The translations under genes were made by a program, and so were the position numbers. DNA of 64,000 nucleotides from Desulfofustis sp. PB-SRB1 (lineage in GTDB: Bacteria; Desulfobacterota; Desulfobulbia; Desulfobulbales; Desulfocapsaceae). The stretch is from assembly GCA_016722945.1 (NCBI GenBank), contig JAEQMT010000010.1:513765-577764 (forward strand), read 5' to 3'. Under the pieces are notes generated by a model. The model searched no databases and was not told the DNA's origin. It worked only from the letters and a program-made list of their open reading frames with translations. This document shows, one piece after another, positions 43,033-53,470 of this stretch; within the stretch, counting starts at the first letter, position 1; the number at the start of each line of letters is the position of its first letter.

Positions 43033-43632
43033 TCAGCCAAAGTGGTGGGTGGTGAGGTTGGTGACCAGTTGGTGGGTGGCAAACGGCAAGTAGGAAAAGA
43101 GATACGATTCCAGTTCCAGGCAGGCCGCGAAATTTTCTTTGATACGGGTTTCGGTGGCCGGGGTGCCATCGCTGTAACGGGCGATGATGTAGCCGAGGCG
43201 GTCATCGAGGGTGACGATGGTATCATGCTTGACCCGCTTGTCGGCGTAGAAGACAATCTCTTTGGGGCCGAACCGCCCGCGTTTGTACTGCTCGAAAGCA
43301 AACTCACTAAGCACCACATGCTCGGCAACCACCCCGCCCACCTCACCATAGCCGTGCGACTCACAGATGCGCCTGCCTTCTTCGGCATGTTTGCAGCTGC
43401 CGTCCAGACAGAGGGTTTTGGCAATGTCGTGGAGCAGGGCACCGGCGATGACCATATTTCTGTCAGGTGGGGGTGGGGATTCGCCGCCACCATCCGCCAG
43501 ATGAGAGACGATAGTCTCCGCCACCCGCGCCACCATAAATGAGTGAGCACGAATGTTGGCCAGCATCCCATACTGATCCATCAGCGCCAGACAGTGGGAG
43601 ACACTGGGGATACGGGGTATGGTACTGATCAT
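43033..43632 (-). CDS. HD-domain phosphohydrolase
   Basis: A 199-aa HD protein. IRAHSFMVARVAETIVSHLA provides the first histidine and VIAGALLHDIAKTLCLDGSC the HD pair, followed by GGVVAEHVVLSEF and KEIVFYADKRVKHD with the last metal-binding aspartate. Small HD proteins of this sort hydrolyse phosphate esters or nucleotides; the substrate here is unknown. Its ATG shares one base with the hemE stop (TGATG), so the two genes are translationally coupled. Confidence 0.85.
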   Translation of the reverse strand: MISTIPRIPSVSHCLALMDQYGMLANIRAHSFMVARVAETIVSHLADGGGESPPPPDRNMVIAGALLHDIAKTLCLDGSCKHAEEGRRICESHGYGEVGGVVAEHVVLSEFAFEQYKRGRFGPKEIVFYADKRVKHDTIVTLDDRLGYIIARYSDGTPATETRIKENFAACLELESYLFSYLPFATHQLVTNLTTHHFG

Positions 43633-44669
43633 CAATGGTGATCCGGTTGAGCGCTTAATTGGTGAACCAGATCAACCACCAGCTTTGCCTTTTCCGGGGG
43701 AGTGAAATGGTTGACCCCGTGGCCCAGGTTGAAGATATGCCCGGTGGCCTGTTCGGCATCAGCCAGCAGTGCTTCCAGGCGAGTGCGCAGCTGCGGTTCC
43801 GGAAGCAGCAGCGCGGCGGGATCAAGGTTGCCCTGGACAACCTTGGGGGAGACCAGGCGGGCCGCCTCGCCGATATTTACGCGCCAGTCCACCCCGATTA
43901 CCTGTGCGGCGATCGATTCGCATTGATTCAGCAGGGTGGCGCCGTTGTTAATGAAATAGATGAGCGGCACCGCGCAGTCCCGCAACTGGGTGAAAATCTG
44001 CTCGACGTAGGGCAGGGCATAGTGTCGGTAATCGCCGGGCGCCAGGATGCCGGCCCATGAATCGAACAGTTGCAGGGCCTGGGCGCCGGCCTCGGCCTGG
44101 GCGCGCAGATATGAGATGGTGGTCTGGGTAATTTTTGCCATGATGGCGTGAAACAGCTCGGGGGCGGCAAACATCATTTTCTTGGTTTCCCAGAACACCT
44201 TGGAGCTGCCGCCCTCAATGGAATAGGTGGCGCAGGTAAAGGGAGCACCGGCAAAGCCGATGAGCGGAACCGACAACTCGCGGCGCAATAGCTCTATGGT
44301 TTTTAGCACGAACCCCATCGTTTCCCGGGGATCCGGTACGATCAGCCGATCAAGCGCCGCTTTTCCATGTATCGGCTCCGGCAGTACCGGGCCGCGTCCC
44401 TCGTGAAACTCCAGGGCAAGCCCCATAGCCTCCAGGGGGATGAGAATGTCGGAGAACAATATGGCGGCGTCCACCCCGAGATAATCGATGGGCTGCAGGG
44501 TCACTTCCACGCATAATTCCGGGTTCTTGCACAATTCGAGAAAGCTTAGATTTGTGCGAACCCGCTGATATTGCGGTAGATAGCGCCCGGCCTGGCGCAT
44601 CAGCCAGACCGGTGTGTATTCCACCGGCCTGCCCATGCATGCCTTGAGAAAGGTATCGTTAAAGGTCAT
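43632..44669 (-). CDS. hemE: Uroporphyrinogen decarboxylase
   Basis: A 345-aa enzyme starting MTFNDTFLKACMGRPVEYTP. Family motifs are PVWLMRQAGRYLPQYQRVR (substrate-binding arginines), ILFSDILIPLEAMGL (catalytic aspartate), GFAGAPFTCATYSIEGG and FNLGHGVNHFTPPE near the C-terminus. It converts uroporphyrinogen III to coproporphyrinogen III in the classical haem route. The start at 44669 is two bases after the ahbD stop; a longer in-frame extension would lie within ahbD and is rejected. Its partner ahbD belongs to the alternative siroheme-based route. Confidence 0.96.
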   Translation of the reverse strand: MTFNDTFLKACMGRPVEYTPVWLMRQAGRYLPQYQRVRTNLSFLELCKNPELCVEVTLQPIDYLGVDAAILFSDILIPLEAMGLALEFHEGRGPVLPEPIHGKAALDRLIVPDPRETMGFVLKTIELLRRELSVPLIGFAGAPFTCATYSIEGGSSKVFWETKKMMFAAPELFHAIMAKITQTTISYLRAQAEAGAQALQLFDSWAGILAPGDYRHYALPYVEQIFTQLRDCAVPLIYFINNGATLLNQCESIAAQVIGVDWRVNIGEAARLVSPKVVQGNLDPAALLLPEPQLRTRLEALLADAEQATGHIFNLGHGVNHFTPPEKAKLVVDLVHQLSAQPDHH

Positions 44670-44671
44670 AA

Positions 44672-45736
44672 TTATTGGGCTCTTATTCGTGCCGGAACAT
44701 AGCTGCAGTATGGTTCCTGGGCGAGATAGTCGCCGGTGACGGCATAGGCCCGGGCGCGGCATCCGCCGCACACGTTGACGTATTCGCAGCGGCCGCAATT
44801 GTCCTTGTAGTTCTTAAAATCACGCAGGGTGGTAAAAAGCTCTGAATGTTCCCAGATATCTTTAAATCCACGCTGGTAGATGTTGCCTGCTGAAAGCGGG
44901 AAGTAGCTGCATGGCAGCACCTCGCCGTCGACATCGATCAGGCAGATGAGCTGGCCGGCCAGACACCCCTTGGAGCCGCCGGTGGAAAAGCTGAGCGAGC
45001 GGCGGGTATAGCGTTCCCCTTCTTCTTTGGCTTTCTGGCGGACAATTCGATAGTAGTGCGGGGCGCAGGTGGGGCGCATGAGCAGATCAGTCTCTTTTTT
45101 CTCAACCTGGTAATGCCATTCCAGAATTTCATCGTACAACGATTCGGGAATCAATTCATCCATCACATCCTCGCCCCGGCCGGTGGGCACGATCATGAAC
45201 ATGTACCAGGCAACCGCGCCGCTCTGCTTGACCAGTTCGAATATAGCCGGAATTTCGGTGCGGTTGCGCACGGTAAATGACGAATTGATGAGAAACGGTA
45301 TGTCATGACGCCGAAACAGCTCCATGGCCCGCATGGTTCCGGCAAAGGCGCCGGCCTGGGCACGGAAGTCATCGTGCGTTTCCTGCGTTGCCCCATCGAG
45401 GCTGAGCGAGACCATCTTGAGACCGGCTGATTGTATCTGCCGGCAGGTCTCGTCGGTGACCAGGGTGCCGTTGGTGGCCAGGCACATGCGTAATCCCTTG
45501 TCGGTGCCGTAGTGGGCAATCTCAAAGATGTCATCGCGCAACAGCGGCTCACCACCGGAGAGCACAAGCACCGGTTTTGTATAGGAAGAAATATCATCGA
45601 TAACGGCGGTTGCCTGGGCGAAGCTGAAATCTTCGTGGCCCTTGATTTCCAGAGCTGAGGAGGAACGGCAATGAATACAGCGCAGATTACAGCGCCTGGT
45701 GGTCTCCCAGGCGATCCATTTCGGTTCAAAATCCAT
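44672..45736 (-). CDS. ahbD: AhbD-type radical SAM haem synthase
   Basis: A 354-aa radical SAM protein. [20 protein letters not shown] carries the CxxxCxxC cluster motif, [20 protein letters not shown] the GGEP motif, and a C-terminal SPASM-type region binds further clusters ([36 protein letters not shown]). [13 protein letters not shown] is the segment I associate with AhbD. AhbD performs the last step of the siroheme-dependent route, oxidative decarboxylation of iron-coproporphyrin III to haem b, in sulfate reducers and archaea. It heads a minus-strand run with hemE. Confidence 0.88.
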   Translation of the reverse strand: MDFEPKWIAWETTRRCNLRCIHCRSSSALEIKGHEDFSFAQATAVIDDISSYTKPVLVLSGGEPLLRDDIFEIAHYGTDKGLRMCLATNGTLVTDETCRQIQSAGLKMVSLSLDGATQETHDDFRAQAGAFAGTMRAMELFRRHDIPFLINSSFTVRNRTEIPAIFELVKQSGAVAWYMFMIVPTGRGEDVMDELIPESLYDEILEWHYQVEKKETDLLMRPTCAPHYYRIVRQKAKEEGERYTRRSLSFSTGGSKGCLAGQLICLIDVDGEVLPCSYFPLSAGNIYQRGFKDIWEHSELFTTLRDFKNYKDNCGRCEYVNVCGGCRARAYAVTGDYLAQEPYCSYVPARIRAQ

Positions 45737-45920
45737 AGTAAAAGTAAGCTATAGTAGTGCCACCGGCTGAGGACTGGAAAAGAAGCGCTGATGCATGTGG
45801 GTTTGTGGTGTGCTAATAATATATTGATTCGCGCTGATCAAAAACTATATTTACTAAACATTCATCTGCAAAGAGAAATCCCCCGCCACCATTAATTTGA
45901 TGGCATCATAACCCATAGAA

Positions 45921-47222
45921 ATGATTGAAGCATACAAATTGAACGAATCCGGCGGGATCGAAGCCGCCACCCGATTGATCAACCGGTTTCAACTGGTCGA
46001 TGATCACTATCGCGCCAAAGTCGAAACGATTCTTGAATCGGTATGCGGTGATGGTGATGAAGCGCTGGTTCACTTTACCCGCCAGTTTGATGCCCCTGAA
46101 TTTACCCTTGATGACCTGCGGGTCAGCGATGGTGAATACGCCGCCGCCGCGGAAAAGGTAAGCGATGATTTTCTTGAAACACTGAGCGCCGCCACCGCGC
46201 GCATCAGGAGTTTTCATGAGCGGGAAAAAGAAGATTCGTGGCTGCTTACCCGTGATGACGGCGCCATTGTCGGCCGGCTGGTGAGGCCGGTGGACAGTGC
46301 CGGGCTCTATGTGCCGGGTGGCACAGGTGGTTCAACACCGCTGGTTTCTTCCGTTTTGATGAACGCAATACCGGCAAAGATCGCCGGGGTCGAGCGGTGC
46401 ATTATGGTTACCCCGCCGGCGCCCGATAATTCAATAAATCCTTATCTGCTGGTGGCCGCCCGCCATATCGGCATAGATGAGGTGTACAAGGCGGGTTCAG
46501 CCTGGGCTATCGGTGCCCTTGCCTTCGGCACGAAGCGTATAGCAGCCGTGGATGTTATCGTCGGTCCCGGCAATCAATGGGTGACCGAGGCCAAACGACA
46601 GGTTGCCGGTAAGGTGCGCATCGATATGATTGCCGGTCCCTCTGAGGTGCTCATCATCGCCGATGAGACCGCCAACCCCGAATATATCGCCGCCGATATG
46701 ATTGCCCAGGCAGAGCATGATGTCCTGGCGCTGGCCATCGTCATTACTACTCAATCGCACCATCCGGCGGCGATCAACAAGGCGCTCGACAGCCAGCTGA
46801 GCGGGCTGGGCCGTGCCGACATTGCCCGTCGGTCGCTGAGAGATCGCGGCTGCATCCTGGTGGCCGCCGATGTCGGTGAGGCAATCGGCTGGGCCAACAA
46901 CATCGCCATCGAGCATCTGGAGTTGCAGGTCGATGATCCTTGGAACTGGATTCCCCACATCAAGCATGCCGGGGCTATCTTCTGCGGGAATCATACGCCG
47001 GAGGCGGCGGGGGACTATTTCGCCGGACCGAACCATGTTCTGCCCACCATGGGAACGGCCCGCTACGCGTCGGCCCTCGGGGTGGAGACCTTTGTCAAAA
47101 GAAGCTCACTGATCTCCTATTCACCCGCCGCCCTGGCCGGTGACGCCGAGCATATCATCAGGATGGCCGAGCTTGAGGGTCTGGACGGTCATGGTGCTTC
47201 GGTGAAACGGCGTTTATCGTAG
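45921..47222 (+). CDS. hisD: Histidinol dehydrogenase
   Basis: A 433-aa enzyme with characteristic segments [57 protein letters not shown], and [15 protein letters not shown] with the zinc ligands Gln and His. The end [10 protein letters not shown] contains the final conserved histidine. It oxidises L-histidinol to L-histidine with NAD. It opens a five-gene plus-strand operon: hisD, rsmG (17-bp gap), leuB (21 bp), prs-like (26 bp) and the fusion protein (28 bp). The 184 bp upstream hold its promoter; no attenuator-like leader peptide was recognised. Confidence 0.96.
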   Translation: MIEAYKLNESGGIEAATRLINRFQLVDDHYRAKVETILESVCGDGDEALVHFTRQFDAPEFTLDDLRVSDGEYAAAAEKVSDDFLETLSAATARIRSFHEREKEDSWLLTRDDGAIVGRLVRPVDSAGLYVPGGTGGSTPLVSSVLMNAIPAKIAGVERCIMVTPPAPDNSINPYLLVAARHIGIDEVYKAGSAWAIGALAFGTKRIAAVDVIVGPGNQWVTEAKRQVAGKVRIDMIAGPSEVLIIADETANPEYIAADMIAQAEHDVLALAIVITTQSHHPAAINKALDSQLSGLGRADIARRSLRDRGCILVAADVGEAIGWANNIAIEHLELQVDDPWNWIPHIKHAGAIFCGNHTPEAAGDYFAGPNHVLPTMGTARYASALGVETFVKRSSLISYSPAALAGDAEHIIRMAELEGLDGHGASVKRRLS

Positions 47223-47239
47223 CCTGGGCCGGCCGGGTA

Positions 47240-47905
47240 ATGGATAATGCACGATTTGCGGCCATGGTTGGCGAAGGGGCCGAGTCTCTGGGCGTTGCGA
47301 TGAGCCCCGCCGGTCTCGATACACTGTATCGTTATTTTAAGGAGCTGGCACACTGGAACAGGAAGGTCAACCTGATTTCCAGAAACCTCTCTGCGCAGGA
47401 GATTGTTGAAAAGCATTTCATAGACTGTCTGGCGCCACTGAGGCTGCTTGGTGCTTCCGACAGGCTGCTCGATGTCGGCACCGGGGCCGGGTTTCCCGGT
47501 CTGGTGTGCAAAATCGGGGCGCCTGCCATGACCGTACACCTCATTGAGCCTCGCCTGAAACGGGTTTCCTTTCTGCGTCAGGTGATCCGTCTACTGGGGC
47601 TGGATGACGTTTTTGTGCACAACGGCCGACTTGGCGATGGCTCAGTGGTGGAAAACAGTGCTGGGACGACGTGCGTAATCAGCCGGGCGGTAATGGAGAT
47701 TGGCGAGTTTTTAACGTGCTGTGAGCGCTTTACCGCCAGCTCATGCCGGGTTATCTTCATGAAGGGACACGCTTATGAGGATGAGCTGCCCATAAAGGTG
47801 CGCCGGTTGCACGGCTTTGCATTGAAATACATTGATGAATACAGATTGCCGTTTTCCGGCTCACGGCGGACGCTACTCGTGTTTCAGGGTGAAGCTGACG
47901 CCTAA
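47240..47905 (+). CDS. rsmG: 16S rRNA (guanine-527-N7)-methyltransferase
   Basis: A 221-aa methyltransferase. HWNRKVNLISRNLSAQEIVE and KHFIDCLAPL are family hallmarks, and RLLDVGTGAGFPGLVCKI is the S-adenosylmethionine binding loop. HLIEPRLKRVSFLRQVIRLL and VISRAVMEI follow as usual. RsmG methylates G527 of 16S rRNA. The cysteine-rich stretch LTCCERFTASSC is unusual but outside the core. Its place between hisD and leuB is a mixed housekeeping operon rather than a functional grouping. Confidence 0.95.
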   Translation: MDNARFAAMVGEGAESLGVAMSPAGLDTLYRYFKELAHWNRKVNLISRNLSAQEIVEKHFIDCLAPLRLLGASDRLLDVGTGAGFPGLVCKIGAPAMTVHLIEPRLKRVSFLRQVIRLLGLDDVFVHNGRLGDGSVVENSAGTTCVISRAVMEIGEFLTCCERFTASSCRVIFMKGHAYEDELPIKVRRLHGFALKYIDEYRLPFSGSRRTLLVFQGEADA

Positions 47906-49000
<1,095 letters not shown>

Positions 49001-49026
49001 CAACTCAATTTCGTTTCTAATGCACC

Positions 49027-49974
49027 ATGGAACAGAGACCAGTACAACATGATGTAGTACTCGTGGCCGGTGAGGGCTCAGCCGCACTTGGCCGGGCGAT
49101 TGCGGACGATCTTCAGGTATCTTTTTCAGAGATGGTCACCAAACGTTTCGCCGATGGTGAGCGCTATCATGCCTTTCCCGCTGATATTGCCGAGAAACAT
49201 CTGGTTATCGTCGGCAGCACCCACACAGACGAGGCCCATCTCGAGATACTTGATCTCATCCAGGGCGGGCGCTACTGGAATGCCGCCTCCATCAGCGTAA
49301 TTATTCCGTTTCTCGGCTATTCCACCATGGAGCGGGCCAAACATAATTCCTGGGAGATACCCAAGGGGATTACCCGCACCCGACAGATCTACCGGGTACG
49401 GCCCAATTTTGTCGCCTTTATCGATCTGCATTCCGAGGCGGTGCTGCACGCCCATACCGGCGAAGTCCGCACCAAACATGTCTGGACCGACCGGCTGGTG
49501 GTGAAGAAGATCAAAAGTCTCGGTATCGATGATCTGGTGCTGGTTTCACCCGACTACGGGTTCTCAAAGCGGGTGGCGAGGCTGGCGAGCCTGCTCAATT
49601 GTTCTCACACCGCTGCCGACAAGGATCGTTTCGATACCGATAAGACCATCGTATCACAGGTATCAAGCGTGGTGAGGGACAAGACGGTGATCGTCTGCGA
49701 TGACATGATTCGAACCGGCGGCTCCATCGTCCAGACCGCGAACCGTTGTCTGGACGCCGGCGCCCGGGAGGTGTTTGCCATGGCCACACACCTGGTTCTG
49801 GCCGGTGAGGCGCGGCAAAAACTTGGCGCCAGCCCCATTGTCAAGGTTATTGGATCCGATACCGTGCCCGGCGTCGTCTCCGGTGACCTGATCGACGTCT
49901 ACTCGGTAGCACCGCTGATCAGCTCAGTGCTTGCCTCGCATCTCTTTTCCCGACATCGCCTCGCTCGTAGATGA
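49027..49974 (+). CDS. Divergent ribose-phosphate pyrophosphokinase-like protein
   Basis: A 315-aa protein with two phosphoribosyltransferase-fold domains. MVTKRFADGERYHAFP corresponds to the FxDGE region, FIDLHSEAV to the LDLH motif, LVSPDYGFSKRVARLASLL to the usual SPDxGGxxRA ribose-5-phosphate site and VIVCDDMIRTGGSIVQTANR to the PRPP loop. Several consensus positions differ: DYGFSKR for DAGGxxR, IRTGG for IDTGG, and the ATP-binding loop (AKHNSWEIPKGITRTRQ) is atypical. It could be a true but divergent PRPP synthase or a paralogue with altered activity. Histidine synthesis (hisD upstream) needs PRPP, which favours a real synthase role. Confidence 0.75.
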   Translation: MEQRPVQHDVVLVAGEGSAALGRAIADDLQVSFSEMVTKRFADGERYHAFPADIAEKHLVIVGSTHTDEAHLEILDLIQGGRYWNAASISVIIPFLGYSTMERAKHNSWEIPKGITRTRQIYRVRPNFVAFIDLHSEAVLHAHTGEVRTKHVWTDRLVVKKIKSLGIDDLVLVSPDYGFSKRVARLASLLNCSHTAADKDRFDTDKTIVSQVSSVVRDKTVIVCDDMIRTGGSIVQTANRCLDAGAREVFAMATHLVLAGEARQKLGASPIVKVIGSDTVPGVVSGDLIDVYSVAPLISSVLASHLFSRHRLARR

Positions 49975-50002
49975 TGTACAACGGCTGCCCCTCTTTTTTC
50001 TC

Positions 50003-52633
50003 ATGATTACCTCCCTTATCGCCGAGCATCTGGGCCAGACGGAACTTTTTCGCGGTTTTTCCCCTGAGCAGATGCGCCTCATTGCCAGAAGATCCGAGGT
50101 GCGTCACGTCAGTGAGGGGGAGACCGTGTATCGCAAGGGCGATGAGGCCGATTTTCTTTTTTTGGTGGTGGTGGGAGAGGTGGAACTGGTGCTGGAAGGT
50201 GAAGACGGGGCGCAGGCCATTGTCGGCAAGGTCAGCACCGGCGGCCATTTCGGAGAAACCTCTTTTTTTACCGAGAAGGCACGTTCCTTGAGCGCCCGTG
50301 CTGTCTGCGACGGTGTGTTGATCTGTTTTTCCTATGAATCGTTGCGGGCATTGATAGTCAGCCATGGGGTGCTGCGTGAACGTCTTGAAAAGATGCTTGC
50401 CGAGCGCCTGCGGGTATCGTTTCAAAATCAGGCGGACGGCCGGGCCGCGGTCAGCATATCGAGCCGGGAAAAAGATCAGATGGCTGCCATGCTCGGGGCT
50501 GAGAGAGGCTCTGAAGACGGCGCCGATCGGGTCACCCGCTCGCAGCATGCCCGAGATATTCAGGCGGCAATCGGCCGTTTTGCCAAAACCGATGAGCCGA
50601 TTCTTCTCACCGGTGAGCCCGGCACCGGGCGGCGTATGATTGCCAAGCAGATTCACCTGCACGGCAATCAGGCCCAGGGACCCTATCTTGAACTTGATGT
50701 CCGCGACTACAATGGCGAGCAGTTGATAAAAAAGCTCTTCGGCGTCCGTCATGATTCCTCGCCGTTCGCCCGAACCAGGCAAACCGGGGTGCTCGAGCAG
50801 TTCAGCCGGGGAACGATAGTTCTGCTCCATACCGATAAAATACCGCTGCCTATTCAAAAAAAGCTGGCCGAGGCGGTAGCCACCATGACCTTTACCCCCA
50901 TCGGTGGGGATAATTTAGTTGCCCTGCAGGCACGGTTGATCTTCAGCAGCAATTTTTCTCTGGAGGCTTTGAAGAAAGATTTACATATCATCAAGAATCT
51001 GGAGCAGGTGCTGGCGCCCAATCTCTATCATGTGCAGCCGCTGCGTTTTCACAAGCGAGACATTCCCTATTTCATCGGTCATTTTCTCAACCGATTCAAT
51101 CTTGAATACGGCAAAACCATCAAAAGCGTATCCCCGGAGACCCTGGGGATTCTGATGAATTACGACTGGCCCGGCAACCTCACCGAGCTTGCCACGGTAA
51201 TCCAGCGGGCGGTGATGCTGAACCGCGGTGATGAGCTGCGCAGCGATCATATTCTCCTGGGACTGCCCAAAAGCGAGGGAAAGTGGGAATTCAACCTGCT
51301 TCGGCTCGGCTGGGTGCGGGCAATAATGAACAGCAAACTCTTTCCTGCCCTGCCGCGGGCGATTGTCGGTATAGTTTTGCTGGTATCTATCGGCACCCTG
51401 CTGCTGGGCCCGGAAAACCCGGAGGAAAACATCGGCATCACCCTGAGCTGGGTGATCGGCTGGCCGCTGCTCTTCTTTTCGTTCTTTTTTCTAGCGCGCC
51501 TCTGGTGTTCGGTGTGCACCCTTGCCATGCCCGGCCATCTACTGCAGAAAATCATCAAACCCACCCGCCAGACCCCGCTCTTCATTAAACGATATTCGGG
51601 CTGGATCATGGCGGCCCTGTGTATCGCCGTTATGTGGGTGGAGATCGTCTGGAATGCCTATCGAAATCCGGTGCTTTCAGCGTGGATCATCCTCGCCGTT
51701 ACGGCCGGCTCCATGATCTTCTCTGTTTTTTTCAGGCGGCGCACCTGGTGCCGCTACCTCTGCCCGCTTGGCGCCATCAATGCCATTTTCGCCATGCCGG
51801 CGGTGTTGGAGGTGCGTTCCAACCGCCATCTCTGCATGAACCAGTGCAGTGACCATGCCTGCTATGCGGGAGACAACGATGAACAGGGCTGTCCCATGTT
51901 TCGCCATCCCTTTATGGTAGATAATAACCGGGACTGTATCGTCTGCGGCCAGTGCATGAAAAGCTGTACAAAGCAATCGATTCAGCTCAACGTGCGGATG
52001 GCTCCGCAGGAGTTGTGGAATATCGAAATCCCGCGCCGGGCCGACAGTTTTCTCATTGTCTCCTTAGGGGCAATCTTTTTTCCCTTTGCCCTTCATGAAC
52101 AATTTTACGGGCTGGCCACCTACCTGCACGGCAGCTTGCCGACACCATTGTCATTTATCCCGTGGTGGGCGGTGGCCACCATGTTGTTTTTCGCACTTAT
52201 CGCCATCTTTCAGATTGGTTACTACCTGATGGCGCTGATTCAGGCCAGACTGACGAACATCGATCGGGCCACCATCCTGCCGTTGATGGGCTATGGATTT
52301 ATCCCGATTATTTTAGGGGTGTATCTTGCTGTTCATTTTGAATTGTTCGTCGGCGAGTCGTGGCGTCTGGTGGCCAACGTGCGTGATATTATCGGTCGGC
52401 CGCTGGTGGCTCAAGGCACACGCCTGCTCAGCCCGGATGCCTCCGCCCTGCTTCAGGTGATTACCGTGGTGGGCGGGTTTCTCGCATCATTGTATGCCAT
52501 TCATCGGATTACCGAACGGTTGAAAGGAAGCACCCTGACCAAAAAAGATCTGGTGCTTCCCTACAGTTTTCTTACCGGCTTTGCTGCATTATTTGTTTTC
52601 TTCATGAAGTCATCACGAATCCTGTTTTCGTGA
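50003..52633 (+). CDS. Fusion: cyclic-nucleotide domain, degenerate sigma54-type AAA, membrane polyferredoxin
   Basis: A protein of about 876 aa. A cyclic-nucleotide-binding-like domain (FRGFSPEQMRLIARRSEVRH; GGHFGETSFFTEKARSLSAR) comes first. An AAA domain of the sigma54-activator type follows, but Walker A is TGEPGTGRRMIAK (Arg for Lys), the GAFTGA loop reads SSPFARTR, and the Walker B acid is lost (VLLHTDKIP). The C-terminal half has several membrane helices and NapH/NosR-like cysteines: WCSVCTLAMPG, WCRYLCPLG, CMNQC...C and CIVCGQCMKSC. No DNA-binding domain is seen. It probably regulates or senses through a membrane Fe-S electron path. The ATG at 50003 is preferred to a TTG at 49931 that overlaps the prs-like gene. 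Confidence 0.85.
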   Translation: MITSLIAEHLGQTELFRGFSPEQMRLIARRSEVRHVSEGETVYRKGDEADFLFLVVVGEVELVLEGEDGAQAIVGKVSTGGHFGETSFFTEKARSLSARAVCDGVLICFSYESLRALIVSHGVLRERLEKMLAERLRVSFQNQADGRAAVSISSREKDQMAAMLGAERGSEDGADRVTRSQHARDIQAAIGRFAKTDEPILLTGEPGTGRRMIAKQIHLHGNQAQGPYLELDVRDYNGEQLIKKLFGVRHDSSPFARTRQTGVLEQFSRGTIVLLHTDKIPLPIQKKLAEAVATMTFTPIGGDNLVALQARLIFSSNFSLEALKKDLHIIKNLEQVLAPNLYHVQPLRFHKRDIPYFIGHFLNRFNLEYGKTIKSVSPETLGILMNYDWPGNLTELATVIQRAVMLNRGDELRSDHILLGLPKSEGKWEFNLLRLGWVRAIMNSKLFPALPRAIVGIVLLVSIGTLLLGPENPEENIGITLSWVIGWPLLFFSFFFLARLWCSVCTLAMPGHLLQKIIKPTRQTPLFIKRYSGWIMAALCIAVMWVEIVWNAYRNPVLSAWIILAVTAGSMIFSVFFRRRTWCRYLCPLGAINAIFAMPAVLEVRSNRHLCMNQCSDHACYAGDNDEQGCPMFRHPFMVDNNRDCIVCGQCMKSCTKQSIQLNVRMAPQELWNIEIPRRADSFLIVSLGAIFFPFALHEQFYGLATYLHGSLPTPLSFIPWWAVATMLFFALIAIFQIGYYLMALIQARLTNIDRATILPLMGYGFIPIILGVYLAVHFELFVGESWRLVANVRDIIGRPLVAQGTRLLSPDASALLQVITVVGGFLASLYAIHRITERLKGSTLTKKDLVLPYSFLTGFAALFVFFMKSSRILFS

Positions 52634-52648
52634 TGAAATACTAGGGAT

Positions 52649-52777
52649 CCTTGCAACATGAGAGTGTTCGTTCAAGATCGAGGCGCCAGGAACATGGTAC
52701 CGCGGGCGGCCCCAAAGTTCCGAGGATATTATTTGTTGCGCAGCGACGAGGTTGAGCGAAAAGGCCATGTTGCAAGG
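52649..52777. repeat. Inverted-repeat bounded intergenic element
   Basis: CCTTGCAACATG (52649-52660) and its exact complement CATGTTGCAAGG (52766-52777) enclose 105 bp without a gene. This could be a small non-autonomous element or a long-range RNA stem. No target duplication was recognised. Confidence 0.45.
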
Positions 52778-52815
52778 TTCCCATCAGGTGAAACATAAGG
52801 CACCAGGAGATAGTC

Positions 52816-53001
52816 ATGCTTGCCACCGATAAAATCAGCGCCGCGTTTCGCGCCATCGTCGAGGAATCAGAAAAAGGACTCAGCCAATCCGCACCGGAAG
52901 CGATGCAGGAACACCTGAAGACCATCATCTCCATCGCCAGGCATCAAAGCGATATCCGTTCCGCCGCACCGGGAAGCTGTACAGCGGAAAAAGATACATG
53001 A
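52816..53001 (+). CDS. Small hypothetical protein
   Basis: A 61-aa frame MLATDKISAAFRAIVEESEK onward with CCAGGAGATAGTC before the ATG. The first 45 residues look like a helical hairpin (AMQEHLKTIISIARHQ); the tail is Ser/Ala-rich with one cysteine. It is isolated between the fusion-protein gene and the glnB terminator. No family recognised; the good ribosome site is the main support. Confidence 0.5.
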   Translation: MLATDKISAAFRAIVEESEKGLSQSAPEAMQEHLKTIISIARHQSDIRSAAPGSCTAEKDT

Positions 53002-53030
53002 GGAAGTAGGAGTTAGGAGCGGACTCCGAG

Positions 53031-53078
53031 AAAAAAAGTGCGTCTTCCCCACCGTCAGATAGACGGCGGAGAAGACGC
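53031..53078 (-). terminator. Terminator of amtB-glnB
   Basis: On the minus strand GCGTCTTC...CCGTC pairs with GACGG...GAAGACGC (three internal mismatches, 5-nt loop) and is followed by ACTTTTTTTC. It lies about 40 bp past the glnB stop. Confidence 0.88.
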
Positions 53079-53116
53079 GGGGGAGGAGGAGGTTGAGGTT
53101 ATGGGTTTAATCGGCG

Positions 53117-53470
<354 letters not shown>

